A DNA stretch of 64,000 nt, from NCBI RefSeq assembly GCF_011758805.1, contig NZ_JAANOW010000001.1, forward strand, positions 1,798,001-1,862,000, in the 5' to 3' direction. The notes under the pieces are model-generated. The model made no database searches, had not been told where the DNA came from, and was given only the letters and a program-made list of their open reading frames with translations. Both the position numbers and the translations under genes were made by a program. Positions 45,736 to 55,800 of the stretch are shown here, piece after piece; positions within the stretch are counted from its first letter, which is position 1, and each line of letters begins with the position of its first letter. The DNA is from Mycolicibacterium fluoranthenivorans. GTDB taxonomy: Bacteria > Actinomycetota > Actinomycetes > Mycobacteriales > Mycobacteriaceae.

Positions 45736-46024
45736 GATGACCTTCGAGGTGCGCTGGCCCGACGGCAGCACCCAGCGGTGCTACTCGCCGAGCCTGGTCA
45801 TGCACGACTATCTGTGCACCGGAACGCATTACACCGTCGGTGAGTTCGTCGACCGGTCCACCCGGGGACTCGCCGAGGCCAGTGAGCGGGTGCGGGCCAA
45901 GTTCGGGTTCGCCTGCACCTCGGCCGCCGACACCACCGAGCGGATCGCCGGCGCCGCGGCCCGATTCCCGCAACAGGCGCTCATCCAGATCACCGGCATG
46001 CATCCCGCACTGGAGCAGTCATGA
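45728..46024 (+). CDS. MSMEG_0570-family nitrogen starvation response protein
   Basis: A 98-residue protein starting MPEMTFEVRWPDGSTQRCYS, a family hallmark, and containing YTVGEFVDRSTRGLAEASERV. It is hidden in another frame of a longer open frame. ATG 45728 overlaps the nitrilase end, and its stop overlaps the flavoprotein start. Biochemical role unknown. Confidence 0.85.
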   Translation: MPEMTFEVRWPDGSTQRCYSPSLVMHDYLCTGTHYTVGEFVDRSTRGLAEASERVRAKFGFACTSAADTTERIAGAAARFPQQALIQITGMHPALEQS

Positions 46025-47292
46025 CCACCACGCACATTCCGGTTGCGATCATCGGCGGCGGGCAGGCCGGGCTGTCGGTCAGCTGGTACCTGGGCCGCAT
46101 GGGCGTCGAACACATCGTGCTGGAGGCGCAAACCCCGGTGCATGCCTGGGCAGACACCCGTTGGGACAACTTCACTCTGGTCACGCCCAACTGGCACTGC
46201 CGGCTACCCGGGTACGCCTATGCCGGACCAGATCCGGACGGCTTCATGACCCGCGACGAGGTAGTGGACTGGCTGGCGGGCTGGTTGGACACGTTCGAGC
46301 CGCCGCTGCGCACGCATACCCGCGTCACCCGGCTGGCCAACCGCGCCGAGGGCGGATTCGAGCTCACCCTCAACGGGCCGGAGACACTGACCTGCGACCA
46401 GGCCGTCATCGCCACCGGTGGCTATCCACTTCCCGTGATACCCCCGTACGCAAGCACATTGGACGCCGGTATCACCCAGATCCATTCTGAGTTGTACCGC
46501 AATGCCGCCCAGTTGCCCGACGGTGCGGTCCTGGTGGTCGGTACCGGACAGTCCGGCGCCCAGATCGCCGAGGATCTCCATCTGGCAGGCCGCCAGGTGC
46601 ATCTGGCCGTCGGCAGCGCGCCACGCGTCGCCCGGTTCTACCGGGGCCGGGACTGCATGACCTGGCTGGCGGATATGGGGCTCTACGACAAGCCTGCCCA
46701 GCAGTACCCGGGTGGTAAGGCCGCCATCGAGAAGACCAACCACTACGTCACCGGCCGCGACGGCGGCCGCGATGTCGACCTGCGCCAGTTCGCTGCCGAG
46801 GGGATGAAGCTCTACGGCACGCTGGCCGACGGCAAGGACTCGTGGTTGCGGTTCGAGCCCACCCTCACCGAGGCGCTGGACCACGCGGATGCGGTGTACA
46901 ACTCGATCTGCTCCGATATCGACCGCTACATCGACGGAGCGGGAATCGACGCGCCACCGCCGTCCCGTTACCAGCCGGTGTGGTCACCCGAAACCGAACC
47001 CACCGCACTGGATCTGGCCGAAGCCGGCGTCACCAGCATCGTGTGGGCCATCGGCTATCGGCCCGACTACCGCTGGATCGAGGCCAGCGCCTTCGACGGT
47101 GGCGGTCGGCCCATGCAGACCCGCGGGATCACCAACGTCGACGGGCTGAGTTTCATCGGGCTACCGTGGATGCACACCTGGGGATCCGGCCGTTTTCTGG
47201 GCATCGACCGCGACGCCAAGCACGTCGCCGACACCATCATCAGCAGCAAGGTTCGCCGCCGCACCTTCCATACCGACGCCGTCGCGATCTAG
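46021..47292 (+). CDS. MSMEG_0569-family flavin-dependent oxidoreductase
   Basis: A 423-residue FAD/NAD(P)H two-dinucleotide-fold enzyme related to flavin monooxygenases. The FAD loop is VAIIGGGQAGLSVSWYLG, the NADPH loop VLVVGTGQSGAQIAEDL, and the FAD-side closing motif WAIGYRPDYRWIE. It would oxygenate or oxidise a small, probably nitrogen-containing, metabolite; the substrate is unknown. The ATG overlaps the preceding stop. Confidence 0.88.
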   Translation: MTTTHIPVAIIGGGQAGLSVSWYLGRMGVEHIVLEAQTPVHAWADTRWDNFTLVTPNWHCRLPGYAYAGPDPDGFMTRDEVVDWLAGWLDTFEPPLRTHTRVTRLANRAEGGFELTLNGPETLTCDQAVIATGGYPLPVIPPYASTLDAGITQIHSELYRNAAQLPDGAVLVVGTGQSGAQIAEDLHLAGRQVHLAVGSAPRVARFYRGRDCMTWLADMGLYDKPAQQYPGGKAAIEKTNHYVTGRDGGRDVDLRQFAAEGMKLYGTLADGKDSWLRFEPTLTEALDHADAVYNSICSDIDRYIDGAGIDAPPPSRYQPVWSPETEPTALDLAEAGVTSIVWAIGYRPDYRWIEASAFDGGGRPMQTRGITNVDGLSFIGLPWMHTWGSGRFLGIDRDAKHVADTIISSKVRRRTFHTDAVAI

Positions 47293-47301
47293 GGAGTTGT
47301 T

Positions 47302-48357
47302 GTGTCTGTATCCACGCGAGTCGACCTGGCCCTGCTGGGCTTCCGCGGCCGGCCACCGGTCAGCCGCACCGCGGGCGCCGGCCCGAGCGCCGACGGCCAC
47401 CTCGTCATCGACGGCCTCAACGCGGCCATTCCGCGGAATCCGCAGAGTCCGTTCGTGTTCGACGGCGCCCGGGTGCTGCTCGACGGTGAGGACACCGGGT
47501 TGGACGTCGAGGTCGTCGACCGACCCAGGTTCTACGACCTGAGCACCTCCGACGGGGTGCCCTACGAGAAACTGGCTCGGCTGCACGGTCGTAACGTGCT
47601 GGCCACCACCGTGGTGCAGACCTGCATCCGCTACGGGGAGGACCAGCGGTGCCGGTTCTGCACCATCGAGGAGTCGCTGCGCAGCGGCGCCACCACGGCG
47701 GTCAAACGTCCCGCCGAACTCGCCGAAGTGGCCGAGGCCGCCGTCCGGCTCGACGGCGTCACCCAGATGGTGATGACCACCGGCACCTCGGCCGGAACCG
47801 ACCGCGGTGCACGACATCTGGCGCGCTGCGTACGGGCCGTCAAGGCCGCAGTGCCGAACCTGCCCATCCAGGTGCAGTGCGAGCCACCCGCCGACCTGGC
47901 GGTACTCACCGAACTGCGGGAGGCGGGTGCAGACGCCATCGGCATCCATGTCGAATCGCTCGACGAGGAGGTGCGACGGCGCTGGATGCCCGGCAAGGCC
48001 ACGGTGCCGATGGACAGCTATCGGGCCGCGTGGCGTGAGGCGGTGCGGGTGTTCGGCCGCAACCAGGTCTCCACGTACCTGCTGGTCGGACTGGGCGAGA
48101 ATCCGGACGAACTCGTCGCCGGGGCAACCGAACTGATCGAGATGGGTGTCTACCCGTTCGTGGTGCCCTACCGGCCGCAGCCCGGCTCGTTGGCCGTCGA
48201 CGTCGATGCTGCCGCCGCCCCGGACTCGGCCCTGGTGGAGAAGGTCTCCCGCGAGGTCGCCGCGGCGCTGGCCATGGCGGGGATGGCCGGGACCGACCAG
48301 CGGGCCGGGTGCGCGGCCTGCGGAGCCTGCTCGGTATTGCAAAGCCTGGGGGCCTGA
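47302..48357 (+). CDS. MSMEG_0568-family radical SAM protein
   Basis: A 351-residue radical SAM enzyme with an unusual cluster motif: C108-x8-C117-x2-C120 (CIRYGEDQRCRFC) instead of CX3CX2C. The TIM-barrel motifs TTGTSAG and IQVQCEPPADL follow. The C-terminus has GCAACGAC, which could bind a second Fe-S cluster. Related families include biotin/lipoyl synthase-like proteins. The reaction is unknown. GTG 47302 start; the TGATG junction couples it to the next gene. Confidence 0.88.
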   Translation: MSVSTRVDLALLGFRGRPPVSRTAGAGPSADGHLVIDGLNAAIPRNPQSPFVFDGARVLLDGEDTGLDVEVVDRPRFYDLSTSDGVPYEKLARLHGRNVLATTVVQTCIRYGEDQRCRFCTIEESLRSGATTAVKRPAELAEVAEAAVRLDGVTQMVMTTGTSAGTDRGARHLARCVRAVKAAVPNLPIQVQCEPPADLAVLTELREAGADAIGIHVESLDEEVRRRWMPGKATVPMDSYRAAWREAVRVFGRNQVSTYLLVGLGENPDELVAGATELIEMGVYPFVVPYRPQPGSLAVDVDAAAAPDSALVEKVSREVAAALAMAGMAGTDQRAGCAACGACSVLQSLGA

Positions 48358-49763
48358 TGATCAGATTCGATGCCAGCCCGGTGCCCTCGGAGCTGTCCAT
48401 TCTCGCCGGAACACGCCCGCCTGCACCGTTTCTCATCCACCCGGCCGAGGGTGTCGAGCTCGACGGGTACCACCGGCTGCGGCGGGACGCCTTCGTCCTC
48501 GAGCAGGGTCTTTTCGCCCACAGCGACCGTGACGATATCGATGACGATCCCCGCACCGTGGTGTTGGTCGCCACCGGGCCCGACGGGCGAGTTCTCGGGG
48601 GAGTCCGGTTGGCACCCGTGGGTGCGGTGGACCTGGGCTGGTGGACCGGCAGCCGGCTGGTCGCCGAACGCGGCGGGCCCCGTGGTGTCGGGCCGGCGCT
48701 GATCCAGGCCGCCTGCGCACACGCCGAGTCGGCGGGCGTCCTGCGCTTCGAAGCCACCGTGCAACAGCGTTATCTGCCTCTGTTCGACGCACTGGGCTGG
48801 CAGACTCTGGGCGACACCGAGGTCGCCGGCCGGCCGCACGCGGCGGTCCGCTGGCCGCTCAACCCGTTCCGGGCCCTGGCCGCGGCGACCAAGACGTTCC
48901 TCGGGCCGGCGCTGGCTCCGCTGCGGGCTGCGGACGGCGCGCTCGGCCCGGTCGGGTTCGTCGGCGACGACGGGGCGCCGGTCGCGGGCACCGATCTCGT
49001 GGCCGCGTGCGACGCCATCATTGCGTCCATGGTCGAACGCGACCCTGAGTGGGCGGGCTGGTGCTCGGTGTTGGTGAATGTCAACGATTTGGCCGCGATG
49101 GGGGCCGCACCGGTGGGGCTGCTGGATGCGGTCGGTGCCCCCACCCGGGCCCTGCTGGATCGGATCATCGGCGGTATCGCCGCGGCGTCGCACGCCTGGG
49201 ACGTGCCGGTGCTGGGCGGGCACACCCAGCTCGGCGTGCCCGCTGCGCTGGCCGTCACCGCACTGGGCCGCACCCGCACACCCGTGCCCGGCGGCGGCGG
49301 GTGCGCCGGTGACGCGATCGCGCTCACCGCCGATCTCACCGGTGGCTGGCGGCCCGGATATACCGGCCGGCAATGGGATTCGACAAGCGGACGGGATGGT
49401 ACCGACCTGCGCGCGATGACCGGACTGGTCGCCGCGATGCGCCCCGCCGCGGCCAAGGATGTCAGCATGGCCGGCGTCGTCGGCACCTTGGGCATGCTGG
49501 CCGAAGCGGGCGGCACCGGAGCGGAGCTGGACGTCGCCGCGGTGCCGCGTCCCGCCGGCGCCGCGATGGGCTCATGGCTGACCTGTTTTCCCGGTTACGC
49601 GATGCTCACCGCGGGTGCCCACGAGTCCGTGCCGACGCCACCGGGGGTGGTCACTGCCGCCTGCGGGTCGCTCACCAGAGCGCCGGGAGTGCGCCTACGC
49701 TGGCCTGACGGGGTGACGACGACGGCACTGACGTCGTCGGTCACCGGTCTCGGAGCGGCTTGA
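48357..49763 (+). CDS. MSMEG_0567-family fusion: GNAT acetyltransferase plus AIR-synthase-like domain
   Basis: A 468-residue fusion. The N-part (1 to about 170) has a GNAT-like fold with LRRDAFVLEQGLF, VLGGVRLAP and GPALIQAACAHAESAG. The C-part (about 185-468) is PurM/AIR-synthase-related (LVNVNDLAAMGAAPVGLLDAV, VLGGHTQLGVP, KDVSMAGVVGTLGMLAEAGG), which binds ATP in relatives. In cyanobacteria these are two separate genes (sll0786, sll0787), so the fusion implies joint action. It would acylate and ATP-activate an unknown intermediate. Confidence 0.85.
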   Translation: MIRFDASPVPSELSILAGTRPPAPFLIHPAEGVELDGYHRLRRDAFVLEQGLFAHSDRDDIDDDPRTVVLVATGPDGRVLGGVRLAPVGAVDLGWWTGSRLVAERGGPRGVGPALIQAACAHAESAGVLRFEATVQQRYLPLFDALGWQTLGDTEVAGRPHAAVRWPLNPFRALAAATKTFLGPALAPLRAADGALGPVGFVGDDGAPVAGTDLVAACDAIIASMVERDPEWAGWCSVLVNVNDLAAMGAAPVGLLDAVGAPTRALLDRIIGGIAAASHAWDVPVLGGHTQLGVPAALAVTALGRTRTPVPGGGGCAGDAIALTADLTGGWRPGYTGRQWDSTSGRDGTDLRAMTGLVAAMRPAAAKDVSMAGVVGTLGMLAEAGGTGAELDVAAVPRPAGAAMGSWLTCFPGYAMLTAGAHESVPTPPGVVTAACGSLTRAPGVRLRWPDGVTTTALTSSVTGLGAA

Positions 49764-49771
49764 GGGGAGCC

Positions 49772-50617
49772 ATGGCGACAGTCACGCTGGGAGCCGTAGC
49801 CGCTCATTTCGGCCGCGATGTGGATCGCGGCGTGTCCAAGGTCGTCGGCATCGTCGAATCGGCGGCCCGCGACGGGGTCGACCTCTTGGTGCTTCCGGAT
49901 GCCTGCCTCGGGGGCTATATCGGTGATTTCGCCGCACCCGACCCCGACGACCCGCCGCCGGCCCTGGATCCCGACGGCCCCGAGATCGCCGCCGTGATCG
50001 CTGCGGCGGGCCCGATGACCGTGTGCGTCGGCTACGCCGAGGCCGCACCGGGCGGGGGCCGGTACAACGCCTCGATCTGCGTGTCCGGCGACGGTGTGCT
50101 CGGCGCGTACCGCAAGGTGCACCAGCCCGCCGGTGAGGCCCTGACCTATCTGGCCGGTGACGCGTTCGCGGCGTTCGACACACCCGTCGGGCGGGTCGGC
50201 ATGCTCATCGACTACGACAAGACCTTCCCCGAGGCTGCCCGGGCGCTGGCGCTCGACGGTGCGCACATCATCGCTGCCTTGTCGGCCTGGCCCGCGAGCA
50301 TCACCGACCGCGCGTCCCGGCTGCCCGCCGATCGGCAGTCACGGCTGTTCGACCTCTACGACTGCGCCCGGGCGGCGGAGAACCAGGTGGTCCTGGTGTC
50401 GTCCAATCAGACCGGTGTGATGGGCAACCTGCGCTTCCTCGGGCAGGCCAAGGTGGTCGGACCGGGTGGGGACATCTTGGCCACCACGCGGTCCAAGGGT
50501 GGGATGGCCAAGGTCGAGATCGATGTCGAAGCCGAGATCTCACGCGCCAGAAGGGTGTTGAACCATCTTGCCGAACGGCGCCCGGAGACGTATCGGGCCA
50601 AGTCGGTGCGGGGCTGA
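49772..50617 (+). CDS. Nitrilase-fold paralogue lacking catalytic Cys and Glu
   Basis: A 281-residue nitrilase-superfamily protein closely related to the intact nitrilase of the same cluster, but with Asp in place of both catalytic Glu (D43 in LPDACLGGY) and catalytic Cys (D147 in MLIDYDKTFPE). The Lys is kept (K115 in YRKVHQP). The rest of the fold is well conserved (YNASICVSGDG, SNQTGVMGNLRF). It is therefore probably a pseudoenzyme that assembles with or regulates the active nitrilase, or has another chemistry. ATG 49772 follows GGGGAG closely. Confidence 0.88.
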   Translation: MATVTLGAVAAHFGRDVDRGVSKVVGIVESAARDGVDLLVLPDACLGGYIGDFAAPDPDDPPPALDPDGPEIAAVIAAAGPMTVCVGYAEAAPGGGRYNASICVSGDGVLGAYRKVHQPAGEALTYLAGDAFAAFDTPVGRVGMLIDYDKTFPEAARALALDGAHIIAALSAWPASITDRASRLPADRQSRLFDLYDCARAAENQVVLVSSNQTGVMGNLRFLGQAKVVGPGGDILATTRSKGGMAKVEIDVEAEISRARRVLNHLAERRPETYRAKSVRG

Positions 50618-50618
50618 G

Positions 50619-51689
50619 ATGCGGATCGCCCTGCTGACGTACTCCACCAAACCCCGTGGGGGAGTGGTGCATACGCTCTATCTGGCCGAGGCGCTGGCGC
50701 GGCTGGGCGCCGAGGTGACGGTGTGGTCGCTGGCCCGTGCTGGGGACCGGGGCTTCTTCCGCGACGTCGACCCGGCCGTGACGGTCCGGCTGGTGGAGTT
50801 CACCGACCATGCGGGAGACACCGTCACCGATCGCATCGTCCGGTCGATCGAGGTACTCGGGCGCGCGTTCACCCCGGGTGACTATGACATCGTGCATGCG
50901 CAGGATTGCATCAGCGCCAACGCCGTCGGCGTCTGCATCCGCACCATCCACCACCTCGACCAGTTCACCACCCCGGTGCTCGCGGAATGCCACGAGAAGG
51001 CGATCGTCGAGCCGTACGCTCGGATCTGCGTGTCCGCCGCCGTGGCGGCCGAGGTACGTGCCGGCTGGGGTTTCGACCCGGTGGTGATACCCAATGGTGT
51101 TGACGCACAACGATTCATCGATGCAGCGGCGGATATCGACGGCCAATCCCGCTGGCGGGACGAGCTGGGCGGCTACCTCCTGACCGTCGGTGGTATCGAA
51201 CCGCGCAAGGGCACCTTGGATCTGGTGGGCGCCTATCACCTTCTGCGACAACAGCACCCCGAACTGGCCCTGGTGATCGCCGGCGGTGAGACGCTGTTCG
51301 ACTACCGTGACTACCGGGCCGCATTCGACAAGGCCTGTGCCGAGCTCGAAGTCGCCCCGGTCATCCTCGGTGCCATCGCCGACGATGATCTGCCGGCACT
51401 GGTCGCCGGGTGTGACGTGTTCGCCTTCCCGTCCACCAAGGAGGGGTTCGGATTGGCGGCGATGGAGGCGCTGGCGGCCGGGCGGCCGGTGGTGACCCGT
51501 GATCTGCCGGTGCTGCGGGAAGTGTTCGGCGACACGGTGCGCTTTGCCGCCGATATGGCCGGATTCGCCGCCGAAATGGTTGCGGCCCTTGACGAAGACG
51601 CCGACCCCACGCCCGGCCAGGAACTGGCGGCGTCGATGACCTGGGAGGCGGCCGCCCGGGCGCACCTGGACTTCTACGCGAACGCGTGA
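50619..51689 (+). CDS. MSMEG_0565-family glycosyltransferase (GT4 type)
   Basis: A 356-residue GT-B retaining glycosyltransferase. It begins MRIALLTYSTKPRGGVVHTLYLAEAL, has NGVD, LTVGGIEPRKGTLDLV and the GT4 nucleotide-sugar motif FAFPSTKEGFGLAAMEALAAG. It may glycosylate the product made by this cluster. It is the last gene; its 3' end overlaps the convergent alkyltransferase-like gene by 16 bases. Confidence 0.88.
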   Translation: MRIALLTYSTKPRGGVVHTLYLAEALARLGAEVTVWSLARAGDRGFFRDVDPAVTVRLVEFTDHAGDTVTDRIVRSIEVLGRAFTPGDYDIVHAQDCISANAVGVCIRTIHHLDQFTTPVLAECHEKAIVEPYARICVSAAVAAEVRAGWGFDPVVIPNGVDAQRFIDAAADIDGQSRWRDELGGYLLTVGGIEPRKGTLDLVGAYHLLRQQHPELALVIAGGETLFDYRDYRAAFDKACAELEVAPVILGAIADDDLPALVAGCDVFAFPSTKEGFGLAAMEALAAGRPVVTRDLPVLREVFGDTVRFAADMAGFAAEMVAALDEDADPTPGQELAASMTWEAAARAHLDFYANA

Positions 51690-51973
51690 CGGTACTCGCG
51701 TAGCGGCACCCGCCCATCGGCGGCAAGCACCCCTTCGGCCCGAAGTCGTTCGAGTTGCCGGGCCGCCAGATGCGGGGCAGGCTGCCCGGACGCCGGAATC
51801 ACCCTGTGCCACGGAAGGTCTGAGGAATCGGTGCGCATCACCCAGCCGACGATCCGCGGGCTGGACAGACCGGCCTCCGCGGCGATATCACCGTAGGTGC
51901 TCACCCGGCCGGCCGGTATCGCGGCCACCAGCGCGCGCACCGCCTCCACCTGCTCGTCGGTGACGCGCGCCAT
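51674..51973 (-). CDS. Alkyltransferase-like protein (ATL), Trp in place of the acceptor Cys
   Basis: A 99-residue protein of the MGMT C-domain family. The alkyl-acceptor PCHR has become LPWHRVI (W55), the mark of ATL proteins that bind O6-alkylguanine without removing it and hand the lesion to nucleotide excision repair. The winged-helix part GRVSTYGDIAAEAGLSSPRIVGWVM is intact. It corresponds to Rv3204 and abuts lipV (1-base gap). Confidence 0.9.
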   Translation of the reverse strand: MARVTDEQVEAVRALVAAIPAGRVSTYGDIAAEAGLSSPRIVGWVMRTDSSDLPWHRVIPASGQPAPHLAARQLERLRAEGVLAADGRVPLREYRHAFA

Positions 51974-51974
51974 C

Positions 51975-52757
51975 TCAGCCCAGCTGACCGCGGATGATGG
52001 CGGCGGTCTCGGCCGGGAGGGCCTGGCTCACCATGTGATCGCAATCCAGATCGGTCAGGACGAACCGGTCGCCCAGCGCCGCCTGCAGAGCGCCGATCAG
52101 GTCGGCGCTCACATACGGCGGCGAAGTCCGGGTGGCGCGAATCAAGGTGACCGGAATGACGTTGGCGGGCAGTGCGATCGGGCGGGTCAGCTCACTCCAG
52201 TACGACATGGCGGCCGGAACGCTGATCCGCCAGCCCAGCCGGCCGTTGGGCAGCGTGATCAGATGCTCGTCGAGTTCACGCTCGAGTTCGGCGGGGTCGG
52301 CGGCGGCCACCTCGCCCCATGAGCCGGACAGCTTGTCCGCGCGCGCCTCGTCTCGATCCGGGTAGTCGGGGGAGGACAGCATCGCGTCGGCGATATCGCG
52401 CATCCAGCCGCCGTCCAGCGCGACCGCCGGATCCAGCAGTACCAGCCCGGCCACCAGATCGGGGCGGGTCGCGGCCAGTGTCAGCGCCACCGCCCCGCCG
52501 AACGAGTGGCCGGCCACCAGCACCGGTCCGGAAGCCTCGGCGTCCAGCAGGTCGGCCAGCGCCGCCACGTTGGCCTCGATGGTCCACGGCGCCGCCCAGC
52601 TCGACCGGCCGTGCCCGATCAGGTCGGGGGCCAGGATCGACACCTCGGGCAGATGCGCAGTGGCCAGTTTCTCCCACCGCCTGCCGTGTCCGGTCAGTCC
52701 GTGGATGGCCAGGACCTGGACGGGCTTGTCGGGACCGTAGCGATAGGTGTGCAGCAC
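51975..52757 (-). CDS. lipV: Alpha/beta-hydrolase, lipase LipV
   Basis: A 260-residue hydrolase. HG oxyanion motif LAIHGLTGHGRRW, APDLIGHGRSSWAAPWTIEAN, nucleophile elbow AGHSFGGAV, LVLLDPAVALDGGW and final catalytic His in DCDHMVSQALP. The M. tuberculosis LipV is an esterase/lipase, shorter at the N-terminus. GTG 52757 (VLHTYRYGP) was taken because codons further upstream are not start codons until well into the divergent adnA promoter. Confidence 0.87.
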   Translation of the reverse strand: MLHTYRYGPDKPVQVLAIHGLTGHGRRWEKLATAHLPEVSILAPDLIGHGRSSWAAPWTIEANVAALADLLDAEASGPVLVAGHSFGGAVALTLAATRPDLVAGLVLLDPAVALDGGWMRDIADAMLSSPDYPDRDEARADKLSGSWGEVAAADPAELERELDEHLITLPNGRLGWRISVPAAMSYWSELTRPIALPANVIPVTLIRATRTSPPYVSADLIGALQAALGDRFVLTDLDCDHMVSQALPAETAAIIRGQLG

Positions 52758-52816
52758 GTGGGTGACGCTACATTCGCTCGCCCGGACTTGTCGTACCCCC
52801 GTGATGACATGTCGCC

Positions 52817-55800
52817 ATGACCGCATCGAGTATCGCGCTGAGTCCCGGCGCGTTGGCCGACTCCGGTCTGCGCGGCACCGTGCGGGTGCTCGGCGGTCCC
52901 GGCACCGGCAAGACCCGGCTGCTCACCGACGCGGCCGCCGCGCACATCGCCGCCGGCGCCCCGACCGAATCGGTGCTGCTGCTCACCGGCTCGGCGCGAC
53001 TGGGTGCCGCCGCCAGGGCCGAGATCACCGCCACCCTGCTGCGCAGCGGAGCCGGCGTGGTCCGGGAACCGCTGGTGCGTACCGTGCATTCCTACTCCTT
53101 CGCGGTGCTGCGGCTGGCCGCCCAACGCAACGGCGACCCGCCCCCGCGCCTGATCACCGGCGCCGAACAGGACGGCATCATCCGTGAGCTGCTCGCCGGT
53201 GATCTCGAAGACGGCGCCGGCATGTGGCCGTCGGCGCTGCATCCCGCACTGAGCACCGCGGGCTTCGCCTCCGAACTGCGTGATCTGATGGCGCGCTGCG
53301 CCGAACGCGGGGTCGACCCGGTGGCGCTCCAACGCCTGGGCAGGATGTCGGGCCGCGCGGAATGGCTGGCGGCAGGTCGCTTCGCGCAGGTCTACGAGCA
53401 GGTCATGTTGCTGCGCGCCGCGGTCGGGATGGCGGCCCCGCAGGCCACCGTGCCGGCCCTGGGCGCCGCCGAACTCGTCGGGGCGGCCCTGGACGCGCTG
53501 GCCACCGATCCCGACCTACTGGCGGCCGAACGCGCCCGCGTCCAACTGCTGCTGGTCGACGATGCCCAGCACTTCGACCCGCAGGCCGCGCTGCTGGTGC
53601 GGGTGCTCTCGGCCGGTGCCGGGCTCACGGTCATCGCCGGTGACCCCAACCAGGCGGTCTTCGGGTATCGCGGTGCCGATCCCGCGTTGTTGCGCACCGA
53701 CACCCCCGCGGTCACGCTGACCGCCTCGCATCGGTGCTCGGCAGCCGTGGCCACCGCGATCTCCGGCATCGCCCGCAGGCTGCCAGCTGCCGAGGGGTTC
53801 GGCGAATTCACCAGTGCCACCGAGGACCCCGGGTCGGTCTCGGTGCGTATCGCGGCCTCGGCACACGCCGAAGCCACCCTGGTCGCCGACGCGCTGCGGC
53901 GTGCCCACCTGGTCGACGGGGTGCCGTGGTCGCAGATGGCGGTGATCGTGCGGTCGGTGCCACGGGCCGGCGCCGCGCTCGGGCGGGCCCTGGCCGCCGC
54001 CGGTGTCCCGGTGGACCTGCCCGCCGCCGAACCGATCCTGGCCCGCCAGCCCGCCGTGCATGCCCTGCTCACCGTGCTCGGTGCCGCCGCAGGCGATATG
54101 CCTGGTGACGCGGTGCTCGACCTGGTCACCGGTCCGATCGGCCGGATCGACCCGGTCTCCCTGCGCCAGCTGCGTCGGACACTGCGCCGCCTCGACAACC
54201 ATCAGCGCGAATTCCCCGAACTCCTCGCCGAAGCCGTATGGCACGTGCCCGACGGACTGGCCCCCGAACACGGCCGCAGCCTGCAGCGGGTCGGCACCGT
54301 GCTGCGCGCCGCGCAGCGCAGCCACCGCGCGGGGGAAGATCCCCGCGCCACGCTGTGGCAGGCCTGGCACCGCAGCGGACTGCAGCGCCGCTGGGTGACG
54401 GCCGCCGAGCGCGGCGGCGCCGCGGGAGCGGCCGCCGAACGTGATCTGGACGCCGTCACCACCCTGTTCGAGGTGGCCGAGCAGTACGTCACCCGGACCA
54501 CCGGCGCGACGCTGACGGGTCTGCTCGACCATGTCGACGGCTTGAGCCTGCCGGTGACCGCCGATCGCACCCCCCGCGGCGAGGCGGTTGCGGTGTGCAG
54601 CGCGCACGCGGTACTGGACCGGGACTGGGACTTCGTGGTCATCGCCGGTGTACAGGAAGGATTGTGGCCCAATACCGTTCCGCGCGGCGGCGTGCTGGCC
54701 ACCCAGCACCTGGTCGATATTCTGGATGGGGTGACCGAGCCCGGCCAGCCGGTGTCGGTCCGGGCGCCGCTGGTGGCCGAGGAACGACGTCTGCTCATCG
54801 CCGCGATGGGGCGGGCCCGAACCCGGCTGCTGGTGACGGCCGTCGACAGCGACACCGGCGACGCCGCGATGCTGCCGTCACCGTTCTGCGCCGAACTGGC
54901 CGATCTGGCCACCGACGCGCAGGTGTGCGATCCCGCTCCCGTCGTCGCCCCGCGGATACTGACCCCCGCAGCGCTGGTGGGCCGACTGCGGGCCGTGGTG
55001 TGCGCCCCGGAGGGAGAGCTCGGCGACGAGGTGCGTGCCTGTGCGGCAGCACAATTGGCCCGGCTCTCCGAAGCCGGGGTGGCCGGCGCGGATCCGGCAT
55101 CCTGGTACGGCAGGACGGCGCCGTCCACCAGCGAGCCGCTGTGGTCGGGCGACGAGCACGTGGTGACCGTGTCGCCGTCGACCGTGCAGACCCTGTCCGA
55201 ATGCCCACTGCGCTGGCTGCTGGAACGCCACGGCGCAAGCGACAGCCGCGATGTCCGCTCGGCGGTCGGATCCCTGATACACGCCCTGGTCGCCGACTCG
55301 ACCAAGACGGAGAACCAACTGCTGGCCGAGCTGGAGAGCATCTGGGGGGCACTGCCGTTCGAATCCCAGTGGTACGCCGACAACGAACTGGCCCGCCACG
55401 GCGCCATGCTCACCGCGTTCGCGCAATGGCGCGAACTCACCCGTCACCAGTTGACCGAGGTGGGCACCGAGGTCGCGGTCGACGGCATGGTCGCCCCCGG
55501 GGTCCGGGTGCGGGGCCGCATCGACCGTCTGGAGCGGGACAACGCCGACCGGCTGGTGATCGTCGACGTCAAGACCGGGAAGAGCCCGGTCACCAAGGAC
55601 GACGCCCAGCGCCACGCCCAGCTGGCCCTCTACCAACTCGCCGTCGCCGAGGGCGTGCTGCCGCATGGCGACGAACCCGGTGGCGGTGTGCTGGTGTACC
55701 CCGGCAAGCCCAGTGCGGGCGGGGCGACCGAACGCCACCAGGATGCGCTGACCCCGGATGCCGTGGCCCGGTGGCGTGAGCAGGTCGCCGCCGCCGCCGC

